Shown here in pieces: positions 17,286-25,738 of a DNA stretch of 64,000 bases (within the stretch, counting starts at the first letter, position 1; every line of letters begins with the position of its first letter). The position numbers and the translations under genes are program-made. Origin of the DNA: Zoogloea sp044344315. Lineage in GTDB: Bacteria; Pseudomonadota; Gammaproteobacteria; Burkholderiales; Rhodocyclaceae. The notes under the pieces were generated by a model. The model was not told the origin of the DNA. It saw nothing but the letters and a program-made list of their open reading frames with translations, and ran no database searches. The stretch is from the NCBI RefSeq assembly GCF_044344315.1, contig NZ_JBIJDC010000006.1:12147-76146 (forward strand), given 5' to 3'.

Positions 17286-18536
17286 TCAGGCGGGCAGGCT
17301 GTCGAGCAATCTGGCCAGCTCGGCGGTGCGCGACCGGCGTGAACAGGTGTCGGCAAGCTGGCGTTCGATACCCTGGAGGGTGCCATCCTTCCAGCGGCCG
17401 ATGATCGAGTTGAGCATGCTGCGGATCTGCCCGGCATCGGTGATGTCGGCGATCCACGGGGCCTGCAGCGTGTTCAGGGTGCCCGCCGTGTTGCCGGCAA
17501 AATCGGTGAGGGCGATGATGGGCTTGCCGGCGCGGGCGTATTCGTAGAGCTTGGCCGGGATCTGCTTGTTGCAGGCAGCGGCCTGGAACAGCAAAAGGCC
17601 GTCGGCGCGCATCATTTCCTGGAGGGCGATGCGGTAGGCAACCACGGGCTCGATCACCACGATGTCGTCGATGCCGTATTCGGCCAGCAGCTTGCGGTAG
17701 TAATCGTCGGTGCCAGTGGCCCGCAGGATGATGCGCAATCCTGCCGCGGAAACCTCGCCGGCAGCCTTCATGGCCTGTAGCGCCGCAAAGAAGGCGCGCG
17801 GGTCGCGCTCGGCGGGGTAAAGCACCCCGCTGTGCACCAGCACCATCTGGCCGTCGTTGCCCAGGGGGCGGGTGTCCAGGCCCCGCTCGGCGTCGCGGAA
17901 GTTGTCCTCGTCAAAGCCGTTCTCGATCACTGTCCAGCAGCTTGCCGGCTTGTCGGGGTAGCGCTCGGCGTACATGTCCCGGGTGGCGCGGGTGGTGAAG
18001 ATGGCGCGGCTGCAGGCGCCGATGAGCCGGGATTCGAGGCGCCGGTGGATTTTCCAGGTGCTGGGGTTGACCGGGTAGCCGGGCTCGGTCATGCCGTCCC
18101 GGAAGTCGAGGACCAGGGGTAGGCCCGACAGCTTGTGCAGGGTCAGGCCGATCATCGGTGCAGTGGCGATGGGGAATGTGGCAAAAATCGCCCGGGGTTT
18201 GTGGCGGCGGATCAGCTGCAGCCCGCGGATCACCCCCATCGGCCACCAGCTCACCCAGCGGTCGGGTTGGGCCATCCAGCGCAGATAGCGGCCCTTGAGG
18301 GACAGGTGCCGGGCGGTGTCCAGGCCGAAGGCACGCTCCACCACCATGCCGCTGGGTATCTCGTCCATCTGGTCGTTGCTGACCGCCTCGTAGGCCCGCG
18401 GGGAAATGGTCAGGATCATCGGTTCCCACTTGTGGTCCCGCAAGTATTCCGAGAACTTCAGGGTTCGCTGGATACCACTGCTCGCCTTCACGGGCGGGTA
18501 ATGGTAGGCGATCATCAGCACGCGCTTGTCGTTCAT
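17286..18536 (-). CDS. Glycosyltransferase (GT-B fold, group 1-like)
   Basis: The 416-residue protein has two Rossmann-like halves. The N-terminal half starts with RVLMIAYHYPPVKASSGIQR, the typical acceptor-side loop of exopolysaccharide GT4-like enzymes. The C-terminal half has the nucleotide-sugar pattern QIPAKLYEYARAGKPIIAL. There is no signal peptide; it probably acts at the cytoplasmic face of the inner membrane. It sits in a same-strand run with the ligase and decarboxylase of XrtA cluster A. The ATG at 18536 is preferred to the GTG two codons upstream. The sugar donor and acceptor cannot be told. Confidence 0.85.
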   Translation of the reverse strand: MNDKRVLMIAYHYPPVKASSGIQRTLKFSEYLRDHKWEPMILTISPRAYEAVSNDQMDEIPSGMVVERAFGLDTARHLSLKGRYLRWMAQPDRWVSWWPMGVIRGLQLIRRHKPRAIFATFPIATAPMIGLTLHKLSGLPLVLDFRDGMTEPGYPVNPSTWKIHRRLESRLIGACSRAIFTTRATRDMYAERYPDKPASCWTVIENGFDEDNFRDAERGLDTRPLGNDGQMVLVHSGVLYPAERDPRAFFAALQAMKAAGEVSAAGLRIILRATGTDDYYRKLLAEYGIDDIVVIEPVVAYRIALQEMMRADGLLLFQAAACNKQIPAKLYEYARAGKPIIALTDFAGNTAGTLNTLQAPWIADITDAGQIRSMLNSIIGRWKDGTLQGIERQLADTCSRRSRTAELARLLDSLPA

Positions 18537-18669
18537 GAACACTCTGTACCCGGGTCGCCGGCCCGGCCAGGCGTGGTAGGTCGACGGATGCCGGGAAATT
18601 TATTCTGAATTGAGGCGCGGAGTTTAACCGACACCCTTCATATATTTTGCCAAATAGTGCTTCCGCCGG

Positions 18670-19365
18670 TCATTGTCTGTGGCGCGGTGCAGCAAGGCTC
18701 AGTATAGGGCGGGAGTCGGCCGACAGGCTGACGTGAAACCAGGGGGCTGCGCTGATGAAGCTGAGCTGCAGAGGGCCGATGCACAGGAATGTGGCGCTGC
18801 ACAATCTGTCGATTCCCAGTCGGCCGTGGGCGGCCAGGGAGGTCGGATTGAACGCGGAAATGCGCGACATGCTCCAGCGAATCCCGCGGGCACTCAGATG
18901 AGCGTTGGCGGCATCCCAGAGACGGGCGAAAGTACGCCCGATGCGGTGCTTGGGCTCCACATGGACGTCGTAGTCCCATACGCAGGCGTCTGAATCGGCC
19001 AGCTCGTAGCGGCAGCGCACTTCATCCTCGTCGTAGGCGCCGTAGGCCAGCCACAGAAAACCGGTGAATTCGTCGCCTGAGCGGGCCACGAAGCACTGAG
19101 CCTTGTCCCGCATTCGCCTGGCGATGACTTCCGGCGGGCGGGGGAAGCGGGGAATCAGCGGGTCGTCCGGGGTGAGCTCGACGATCGGGTTCTTTGCCGA
19201 CGGGCGGCATGCAGCCGCTCCATGGATGGGTTGGGCAACCAGGTAATAGCGGACCAGGCGGGCATGACCGAGGCTCCCTCTGTTCAGCAGCAGGCTCAGG
19301 TAATAGAGGCTGCCATCAAGGGCGCCCAGCTGGTCGTAGGTGTTGCGGATGCGTTGAAAAGGCAT
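18670..19365 (-). CDS. GNAT-like acyltransferase, XrtA cluster A
   Basis: This 231-residue protein starts MPFQRIRNTYDQLGALDG. Its core (about 100-195) alternates strands and helices in the GNAT manner (CFVARSGDEFTGFLWLAYG; VEPKHRIGRTFARLWDAANAHL). The family is recognised by overall pattern and by context next to exosortase-associated genes; the acetyl-CoA pyrophosphate loop is not textbook. It is the first gene of the minus-strand run and is divergent from the acyl carrier protein operon across a 265-base region. An upstream in-frame start is possible but would lie in that regulatory region. Confidence 0.6.
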   Translation of the reverse strand: MPFQRIRNTYDQLGALDGSLYYLSLLLNRGSLGHARLVRYYLVAQPIHGAAACRPSAKNPIVELTPDDPLIPRFPRPPEVIARRMRDKAQCFVARSGDEFTGFLWLAYGAYDEDEVRCRYELADSDACVWDYDVHVEPKHRIGRTFARLWDAANAHLSARGIRWSMSRISAFNPTSLAAHGRLGIDRLCSATFLCIGPLQLSFISAAPWFHVSLSADSRPILSLAAPRHRQ

Positions 19366-19538
19366 GGTCGGGTGAGGCCAGTGAAGCGAGACTGCCGGGA
19401 GCCGGCAGGCGCGAAAGGTAACCGCTAGGCGTGACCACACACTGTGGGAAAGTGCAAAACAAGGATAATTCGAGCTGATTGCTCTCAGTGCCGCTGCTCT
19501 GCAACGTACTTCACGGTCCCCCGAAGGTGCGTGTCGCA

Positions 19539-19544
19539 TATAAT
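19539..19544 (+). promoter_or_regulatory. Candidate -10 of the ACP-hydrolase operon
   Basis: A perfect TATAAT lies 86 bases before the ACP start in the divergent 19366-19630 region. TTCACG is 23 bases upstream, too far for a standard -35, so an activator may be needed. Nothing else was identified in this region. Confidence 0.35.
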
Positions 19545-19630
19545 GCAATGATATCAAGCTTGCCCTCTCTGGCGCTGTCCGGGGTGTGCTCGCGTCTGCA
19601 TACTAGGATTTTCCCGACTGGAGTCTGCTT

Positions 19631-19879
19631 TTGGATACGAAGAACGAAGTGTTGTCGATTCTCGACGAAGTCTTGAGTCTGGGTGGTGCTGCTTCCCGGT
19701 TCGAGTTGGATACCCCGCTGCTGGGTGCCCTGCCTGATCTTGACTCCATGGCGGTTGTCGGTCTGATCAACATGATGGAAGAGCGCTTCGGCTTCATCGT
19801 GGAAGACGACGAAATTGACGGATCCACGTTTGCAACCGTGGGTTCGCTCGTCGATTTCGTGAACGGAAAGCTCGCCTGA
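19631..19879 (+). CDS. Acyl carrier protein, exosortase A system-associated
   Basis: This 82-residue acidic helical protein carries the phosphopantetheine attachment motif DLDSMA at S39, followed by the typical helix III pattern. It starts at TTG, supported by GGAG seven bases upstream (19620-19623); no in-frame ATG upstream has comparable support. The hydrolase gene begins directly at the next base after its stop. A dedicated ACP next to an AMP-forming ligase suggests that the ligase loads this ACP. Confidence 0.88.
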   Translation: MDTKNEVLSILDEVLSLGGAASRFELDTPLLGALPDLDSMAVVGLINMMEERFGFIVEDDEIDGSTFATVGSLVDFVNGKLA

Positions 19880-20713
19880 GTGGCTGCTGACACGCCCCGG
19901 CGGGAGGCGTTCTTCCTCCCGGGCGGGGTGACGGCAGGAGGTCGCTTCTGCCTGGTGACTCGCGCTGAAGTACCCAAGGGTACGCTCGTCTTTGCTCATG
20001 CCTTCGCCGAGGAGATGAACAAGTCCCGGCGTATGGTGGCGCTCGCAGCCACGGCTTTTGCCGCACATGGCTGGAATACCCTTCAGGTGGATTTCACCGG
20101 TTGTGGTGACAGCGACGGTGATTTCGGCGACGCCAGCTGGGCGGCCTGGAATGGGGATCTTCAGGATGCCTGGCGCTGGGCCGAGGCGCATCTCTCCGGT
20201 CCGCTGGCCCTGTGGAGCCTGCGCAGTGGCGCGCTGGTGCTGTCCGACTGGCTGCGTTCAAGTGGCGTCATTGCTCCCTTGCTGCTGTGGCAGCCCGTAG
20301 CCAACGGACGTCAGCACCTCACCCAGTTCCTGCGCCTCAAGGCTGCCGGCGAAATGCTCGCCGATGCGGACGCCAAAGCTTCCATGGAAGCCATCCGTGG
20401 CAGCCTGCAGGCCGGTGAAGCCGTGGACATCGCCGGTTACCGCCTGTCTGGCGCCCTGGCCAGTGGCATGGAAGCCGCCACCCTGGCGCTGCCGGCCGCT
20501 TATGGGGCGCCGGTGGCCGCTTTCGAAGTGGGTCCCCCTGATCGTACCGAGGTCTCTCCGGCCCTTCGGATGTTGGTGGAGCGCTGGTCCAAGGCTGGCG
20601 TGCAGGTGCGCGCCGAGGCAGTGGTGGGCCCGGCTTTCTGGCAAACCCAGGAAATCGAGCTGTGCCCCGCCTTGATCGAGGCCTCCGTGAAGGCGCTGGA
20701 GGGTTTTTCATGA
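19880..20713 (+). CDS. Alpha/beta-hydrolase-like protein, 'hydrolase 2' of exosortase A systems
   Basis: The 277-residue alpha/beta-fold protein carries the subfamily signature HAFAEEMNKSRRMVA (40-54), followed by DFTGCGDSDGDF. At the nucleophile elbow the sequence is LWSLRSGA, placing Arg115 where a Ser, Cys or Asp nucleophile would be. It may therefore be non-hydrolytic or act through another residue. It starts at GTG (19880) directly after the ACP stop and overlaps hydrolase 1 by ATGA. It corresponds by recognition to TIGR03101-like proteins. Confidence 0.88.
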   Translation: MAADTPRREAFFLPGGVTAGGRFCLVTRAEVPKGTLVFAHAFAEEMNKSRRMVALAATAFAAHGWNTLQVDFTGCGDSDGDFGDASWAAWNGDLQDAWRWAEAHLSGPLALWSLRSGALVLSDWLRSSGVIAPLLLWQPVANGRQHLTQFLRLKAAGEMLADADAKASMEAIRGSLQAGEAVDIAGYRLSGALASGMEAATLALPAAYGAPVAAFEVGPPDRTEVSPALRMLVERWSKAGVQVRAEAVVGPAFWQTQEIELCPALIEASVKALEGFS

Positions 20714-21600
20714 CCGCCGAACCGCGTCTCCGGCAGGACTGTGCCGTATTTTTCGATTGCGCCGGAGAGTCTCTGTTGGGGATTGTTTCGGTGCCTGAGG
20801 CAGCAGCCGAAACCGGTGTGCTCGTTATCGTTGGCGGGCCCCAGTACCGGGCCGGTGCCCACCGCCAGTTTGTCTTGTTGGCTCGTCATCTGGCCGAGCA
20901 GGGTGTCCCCTGCATGCGTTTTGATTACCGTGGTATGGGCGATTCAACCGGCGCCACGCGGGATTTCGAGTCTGTCAGTGAAGATGTGGACGCGGCCATC
21001 GGTGCCTTCCTGAAGGCATGTCCGGGTTTGCGCCAAGTGGTGCTTTGGGGGCTGTGCGACGGTGCCAGCGCCGTGTGTCTGTACCCGGCTCACAAGGATC
21101 CGCGGGTTGCCGCGGCAGTGCTGCTGAATCCGTGGGTGCATTCCCAGGCGGGTAAGGCAAAGGTCATCCTCAAGCACTACTACCTGCAGCGCATTGCCGA
21201 TCCGTCCTTCTGGAAGAAGCTCGGCAGCGGAAAAGTGAGCTTTCTCCAGTCCTTCGGCAGCCTGTTTTCCGTTGTTCGTGCAGCAAGGCGCAAGGCGCCT
21301 GCCGATGCCTCTGTGGATGTTGTCAGCGACGTCGGCAGCCCTTTCCCCGAGCGCATGGCCCGGGGGCTGCTAGGCCGCAAGGGCCCTCTGGCCATTTTCC
21401 TGAGTGGGCGTGACTATGTGGCGCGGGAGTTCGACGACGCCTGCAAATCGAGTCCTGAATGGCGCAGGGTGCTGGAGCGTTCCGACCTGGAGATCACCCG
21501 TTTTGCGGATGCGGACCACAGTTTCTCCGATCCCGGAGAAACCCGGGCTGTTGCCGAAGCCACCCATGCCTGGCTTAAGGCCAAGGGCTTGGTCCGCTGA
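20710..21600 (+). CDS. Alpha/beta-hydrolase, 'hydrolase 1' of exosortase A systems (Cys nucleophile)
   Basis: The 296-residue alpha/beta hydrolase has the subfamily signature VVGGPQYRAGAHRQFVLLAR (about 41-60) and FDYRGMGDS. Its nucleophile elbow reads GLCDG with Cys116, and a C-terminal histidine lies in DADHSFSDPG. A Cys nucleophile suggests thioester chemistry such as release or transfer of an acyl group from the adjacent ACP; that is an inference. The ATG at 20710 overlaps the upstream stop (ATGA). It corresponds by recognition to TIGR03100-like proteins. Confidence 0.9.
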   Translation: MTAEPRLRQDCAVFFDCAGESLLGIVSVPEAAAETGVLVIVGGPQYRAGAHRQFVLLARHLAEQGVPCMRFDYRGMGDSTGATRDFESVSEDVDAAIGAFLKACPGLRQVVLWGLCDGASAVCLYPAHKDPRVAAAVLLNPWVHSQAGKAKVILKHYYLQRIADPSFWKKLGSGKVSFLQSFGSLFSVVRAARRKAPADASVDVVSDVGSPFPERMARGLLGRKGPLAIFLSGRDYVAREFDDACKSSPEWRRVLERSDLEITRFADADHSFSDPGETRAVAEATHAWLKAKGLVR

Positions 21601-21608
21601 GATCATCC

Positions 21609-21636
21609 ATCGTGGTGCGTGAGAAGGCACCACGAT
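21609..21636. terminator. Hairpin between convergent hydrolase 1 and nitrate reductase genes
   Basis: ATCGTGGTGC and GCACCACGAT form a perfect 10-bp stem with an 8-base loop in the 46-base gap between convergent stops. There is no T-run, so it may act with Rho or block opposing transcription. Confidence 0.5.
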
Positions 21637-21646
21637 GTCCTACAGT

Positions 21647-24379
21647 TCAGTGGGTCACGCCTTGCCCCAGACGCTTCAACTCGGGCACGCAGGAGCCGCA
21701 GTTGGTGCCGCATCTGGTGCGGGTTTGAAGGGATTCGAGGGATTCTCCGCTGCGGAACGCCGCTAGAATGTCGTCCTCGGCGACATCGAAGCAGTTGCAG
21801 ATCACCTTGCCGCGGGCAGTCTGTGCCACCGGAGGCTGAGTCAGCGGGGCGAGTAACCACGGGCGTGCGGCGGCAACAGAGTGGCCCTGCATCACCATCT
21901 CGGTCAGCCATTCAGCCCCCTTGGTCTCTCCCGCCAGGCGTAAGGCGCTGAGGGTGTCGCCGGTCACCCTTGCCCGTTTTGTCACCCCCCTGCGATCGTC
22001 CTTATAGGACAGCACTTGGCCAGGGTCGTCCAGGGCCAGATCCCGGTCCAGTGCTTCAAGCATTGCCTGGGGGAACTCCTCGGCGCACGCCTTCAGCACC
22101 ACCACCGGTGAATTGCGTCCCGATAGGGTCAGGCTGGCGTACGGAAAGTGCGGCAGCCAGCGGCGCAGCTTGTCCATCACATCCAGGGGGTTGGGTTGCA
22201 GGCGGCCGTCGGCATCCGGCTCCGAGCGGCGCATGGCCACCAGCGCCTTGCCAGCGGTGTACCTGGCGACCTGCACGGCTGCGTGCTTGAGTTCGGGCTG
22301 CTTGGAAACGGGGTCGAAGCTGCGGGGAAGCAGGACGTTGACGCCCTGGCCGCCCATGGTGTTGCCGCCCCAGTGCATGGGCAGGAAAGTCTGCCCCGGA
22401 CGCAGCGTGGCCGATTCCATGACCTTCAGCACGACGGCGCCGCGCTTGCTCTTCACCTGCACCAGATCACCACCGGTCAGGCCGCGCCGCTCCATGTCGT
22501 CCTTGTGCATGTGCAGCAGCGGTTCGGCCTCGTGGCTGTAGAGGCGGGCGACCAGACCCGTGCGGCTCATTCCGTGCCACTGGTCGCGCAGGCGGCCGGT
22601 GTTGAGGTGCAGCGGGTAACGGGCGCTCGGCGATTCGGCCGTAATGCGGTGCTCGGTGACGACGAAGCGGGCCCGGCCCGAAGGTGTCGGGAAAACGCCA
22701 TCCTCGTACAGCCGGACCTTGCCCTGGCTGGCGCCTTCCGGGAAGGGCCATTGCTGGGGGCCGGCGCTTTCAAGCAGGGCGTAGCTGAGGCCGGTGATGT
22801 CCAGATCGCGCCCGCGGGTGGACTCCCGGTGCTCGTTCCAGATCTGCTCGGGAGTGGTGTAGGGGAACATCCGCGCGGCAAGCTCGCCCTTGCCCAGGCG
22901 GATGCCCAGACGCCGGGCGAAATCCACCACGATCGCCCAATCGTGGCGGGCTTCGCCCGGCGCGGACACGGCGGCTCGGACGCGGCTGATGGCGCGCTCC
23001 GAGTTGGTGACGGTGCCGTCCTTCTCGCCCCAGGTGCTGGCGGGGAGCAGGAGGTCGGCGTAAGCACAGGTTTCGGTATGGCCGAAGGCTTCTTGGACGA
23101 CGACGAATTCGGCCTTCTGCAGGGCGGCGTGAATCATGGCCTGGTCGGGCATCGACTGGGCCGGGTTGGTGCAGGCGATCCAGACCGCCTTGACCTCGCC
23201 GGATTGCAGCCCCTCGAACAGCTCCACGGCACTTCGGCCGGGCTTCTCCGGGACCTCGTCCACACCCCACAAGGCGGCAACTTCAGCCCGGTGCTGGGGA
23301 TTGGCCATGTCCCGGTGAGCGGAGAGCAGGTTGGCAAGGCCACCCACCTCGCGTCCGCCCATGGCATTGGGCTGGCCGGTGAGGGAGAACGGCCCGGCAC
23401 CAGGGCGGCCGATTTGGCCCGTGGCCAGGTGCAGGTTGATCAGCGCCGAGTTGTTGTGGGTGCCAAAGCTGTACTGATTCAGCCCCTGGCAATACATGGA
23501 CATGGTTGCCGGGGAGGTGGCGAAGATCTGCGCCGCCGCCTCGATGGCTTTACGTTCCAGGCCACAGATGGCCGCAGCCATGCTTGGCGTGTACTCGCGG
23601 ACAGCCTTCTTCAGGGCGTCGAAGCCCTCGGTGTGGGCATCAATGTACCCACGATCAACCCAGCCTTCCCACAGCATGACGTGGAGCATCGCGTTGTAGA
23701 GCGCGATGTCTGTGCCGGGCAACAGGGCCAGATGCAGATCGGCGGCCTCGGCCGTGTCGGTGCGGCGGGGGTCGATGACCACCAGCTTCATTTCCGGATT
23801 GGCCTTGCGGGCGTCTTCGACGCGCCGGAAGGCAATCGGGTGGGCGAAGGCGGTATTGCTGCCCGAGATGAACAGGGCGCCGGTGTGGGCGATGTCCTCG
23901 TAACTGCAGGGCGGTGCGTCGGCACCCAGACTCAGCTTGTAGCCGGCCACGGCGCTGGACATGCATAGACGGGAATTGGTATCGAGGTTGTTGGTGCCGA
24001 TCAGGCCCTTCACCAGCTTGTTGAAGACGTAGTAGTCCTCTGTCAGCAACTGGCCGGCGCCATACACGGCGACGGCATCGGGGCCGTGCTCGGCAATGAT
24101 GGCGGCGAAACGCTCGGCCGCGGCATCCAGGGCCACGTCCCAGCTCACCCGTTCGCGGGCCTGGCCGCGGTCGTTGCGCAGTTCGGGATACAGCGCGCGG
24201 GCGATCAGGGTTTCGGGGGCGCTGGACAGATGCAGGGTCGAACCCTTGGTGCACAGGCGGCCGAAGTTCGCTGGGTGCTTGGCGTCACCCTTGACGCCGA
24301 CAATACGGCCAGCTTCATGTTCGATCACGACACCGCAGCCGACGCCGCAGTAACAACAGGTAGATCTGGTTTCAGCCAT
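21647..24379 (-). CDS. nasA: Assimilatory nitrate reductase catalytic subunit with C-terminal BFD-like [2Fe-2S] domain
   Basis: This 910-residue molybdopterin (bis-MGD) enzyme reduces nitrate to nitrite in the cytoplasm. The N-terminus holds the [4Fe-4S] ligands C8, C11, C15 and C43, followed by the molybdopterin oxidoreductase domains and the dinucleotide-binding domain. The last ~55 residues (ICNCFDVAEDD ... CGTNCGSC) are a BFD-type [2Fe-2S] domain, the Klebsiella NasA arrangement. There is no twin-arginine signal, as expected for the assimilatory enzyme. The ATG at 24379 has AAGGAG five bases upstream. No nitrite reductase, transporter or NasR-type regulator gene is in the window, so the rest of the pathway must be elsewhere. 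Confidence 0.93.
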   Translation of the reverse strand: MAETRSTCCYCGVGCGVVIEHEAGRIVGVKGDAKHPANFGRLCTKGSTLHLSSAPETLIARALYPELRNDRGQARERVSWDVALDAAAERFAAIIAEHGPDAVAVYGAGQLLTEDYYVFNKLVKGLIGTNNLDTNSRLCMSSAVAGYKLSLGADAPPCSYEDIAHTGALFISGSNTAFAHPIAFRRVEDARKANPEMKLVVIDPRRTDTAEAADLHLALLPGTDIALYNAMLHVMLWEGWVDRGYIDAHTEGFDALKKAVREYTPSMAAAICGLERKAIEAAAQIFATSPATMSMYCQGLNQYSFGTHNNSALINLHLATGQIGRPGAGPFSLTGQPNAMGGREVGGLANLLSAHRDMANPQHRAEVAALWGVDEVPEKPGRSAVELFEGLQSGEVKAVWIACTNPAQSMPDQAMIHAALQKAEFVVVQEAFGHTETCAYADLLLPASTWGEKDGTVTNSERAISRVRAAVSAPGEARHDWAIVVDFARRLGIRLGKGELAARMFPYTTPEQIWNEHRESTRGRDLDITGLSYALLESAGPQQWPFPEGASQGKVRLYEDGVFPTPSGRARFVVTEHRITAESPSARYPLHLNTGRLRDQWHGMSRTGLVARLYSHEAEPLLHMHKDDMERRGLTGGDLVQVKSKRGAVVLKVMESATLRPGQTFLPMHWGGNTMGGQGVNVLLPRSFDPVSKQPELKHAAVQVARYTAGKALVAMRRSEPDADGRLQPNPLDVMDKLRRWLPHFPYASLTLSGRNSPVVVLKACAEEFPQAMLEALDRDLALDDPGQVLSYKDDRRGVTKRARVTGDTLSALRLAGETKGAEWLTEMVMQGHSVAAARPWLLAPLTQPPVAQTARGKVICNCFDVAEDDILAAFRSGESLESLQTRTRCGTNCGSCVPELKRLGQGVTH

Positions 24380-24789
24380 CACGACTCCTTTGTCTGTGGA
24401 TAAAGCAAAGGATGTGCCATGCGGAAGAGGGGCGCTCTGGCGTCCTTTGGCGCTTTGTCCGCACCAAAGCGGGGTGCGCCGGTGCCGGGATGGTGCATTT
24501 CCGGCATGAGCGCACCATCATTGGGTCAAAGCGTGCCCGGCGCGGCTGATGCACCCAGGTGTGTTCCGGGCGGGAGCGGCAGATTGCCCTTCCCTGTCAG
24601 CCCAGGAGCGGCAAGCAGGTTGTGGTGGTAGCGGGGAGCCCCGCAAGCAGGCGGGGGACGCCTCGCCTGACGTGGTGCAGTTTCGTGCGGGCCAGTATGT
24701 GACGGGTGTCCGACTGGCAGCGTCTCGGGTAACTGGTGGAAACGTTGCTCGGGATGCAGAGCGTCAGAAGGTGGCTCCCCGGGTGCGGC
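24380..24789. other. 410-base intergenic region between nasA and the metacaspase gene
   Basis: There is no supportable gene here. It must contain the nasA promoter and the end of the metacaspase transcript. A poor sigma-54-like GG-N10-GC arrangement exists on the minus strand at about 24466-24452, but it lacks the conserved TGGCA and TTGC cores. No strong hairpin with a T-run was found. Confidence 0.5.
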
Positions 24790-25587
24790 TCAGGCGAAGA
24801 TCTTCCATGCGCGGGCCGTGCGCGTGCCGAATATCTGCGGGTTCTGCGGCAACTGGTTGGTGGGTAGGTAGGCCGGGGTGATCTTCTTGAACCAGTCCTG
24901 GTAGGTGGCGCTGGTGGGCAGGGCAGCCAGGGCCTTCAGGGCGTAGTAGGTGAAGGCGCCGTAGGGGCGTCCGCGGAAGCTGGTGTCCCAGCTGAACTGG
25001 GTATCGGTACAGCCGGCCAGCAGCAGGTCACCCCCGCTGCGGGCGAGGCCACCCACGGCGGGCAGCCGGGCGGCCCTGGCGTCGGGCAGGTCTTCGGGCT
25101 TCATCCATGCCTCCGGCGGGAGGAAGCGGGCCCGGGGCATGCCGGGGTCGAGGTCAGTGTTGTCGCCCCGGGTGACGCTGCCGGAGTGGCAGCTGTCGGA
25201 GATTAGCAGCACGCGCACGCCAGCTGCCCGGTTGGTGAGGAGGGGCGCCAGCTCGTCGTCCAGCAGTACCTTGCCGGAGCCGATGTCCCAGGGGCACAGG
25301 CCTTCGTCACGGCCGTCGGGTTCGTCGCCGTTGCGGTCGGGTACCCAGGTGCCGTGGCCGGAATAGGTGATCACCACGGTGTCGCCCTTGGCGGCGCCAC
25401 TCACCAGGCTGCCGATGCCGGCGACCATGGCGGCCTTGGTGGCCTGGGCGTCGATGAGCTTGCTGGCCGTGAAGCCCCGGGCGGTGAGGGTGGCGGCCCA
25501 GTCGTTGGCGTCATTGACGCAGCCTGACAGGTCGTTCTGGGTGCCGGGGTAGTCGTTGATGCCGATGCACAGCGCCTTCTTGCTCAT
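24790..25587 (-). CDS. Metacaspase (caspase-family C14 peptidase), single domain
   Basis: The 265-residue protein is almost only the caspase p20/p10-like domain. The N-terminal strand is KALCIGINDYPG. The catalytic His78 is in YSGHGT and the catalytic Cys133 in SDSCHSGS, both intact, and Asp131 in the Cys loop fits the Arg/Lys-specific S1 pocket of metacaspases. There is no signal peptide or extra domain. The ATG at 25587 has GGGAG about seven bases upstream. The neighbours (nitrate reductase, YbiB) give no functional hint. Bacterial caspase-like proteins occur in stress or abortive-infection systems, but no partner is seen here. Confidence 0.88.
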   Translation of the reverse strand: MSKKALCIGINDYPGTQNDLSGCVNDANDWAATLTARGFTASKLIDAQATKAAMVAGIGSLVSGAAKGDTVVITYSGHGTWVPDRNGDEPDGRDEGLCPWDIGSGKVLLDDELAPLLTNRAAGVRVLLISDSCHSGSVTRGDNTDLDPGMPRARFLPPEAWMKPEDLPDARAARLPAVGGLARSGGDLLLAGCTDTQFSWDTSFRGRPYGAFTYYALKALAALPTSATYQDWFKKITPAYLPTNQLPQNPQIFGTRTARAWKIFA

Positions 25588-25738
25588 GATCCGTCTCCCT
25601 CTCGTGTCCGCCTCCGGGGCTGCCGAGGCAGCCGGCGGGAGCGCTGGGGCCCGGCACGCGGCCGGGCTATGGAATATGGATTTAAGCACCCGGGCTTGAA
25701 AGGTCAACGGCTTCTGCATCGCGCCGCCCCTGCCGTTG

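Noticed and set aside
24452..24466. Possible sigma-54 promoter for nasA (GG-N10-GC)
   Set aside because: Only the GG and GC pairs fit; the conserved TGGCAC and TTGC cores are absent.
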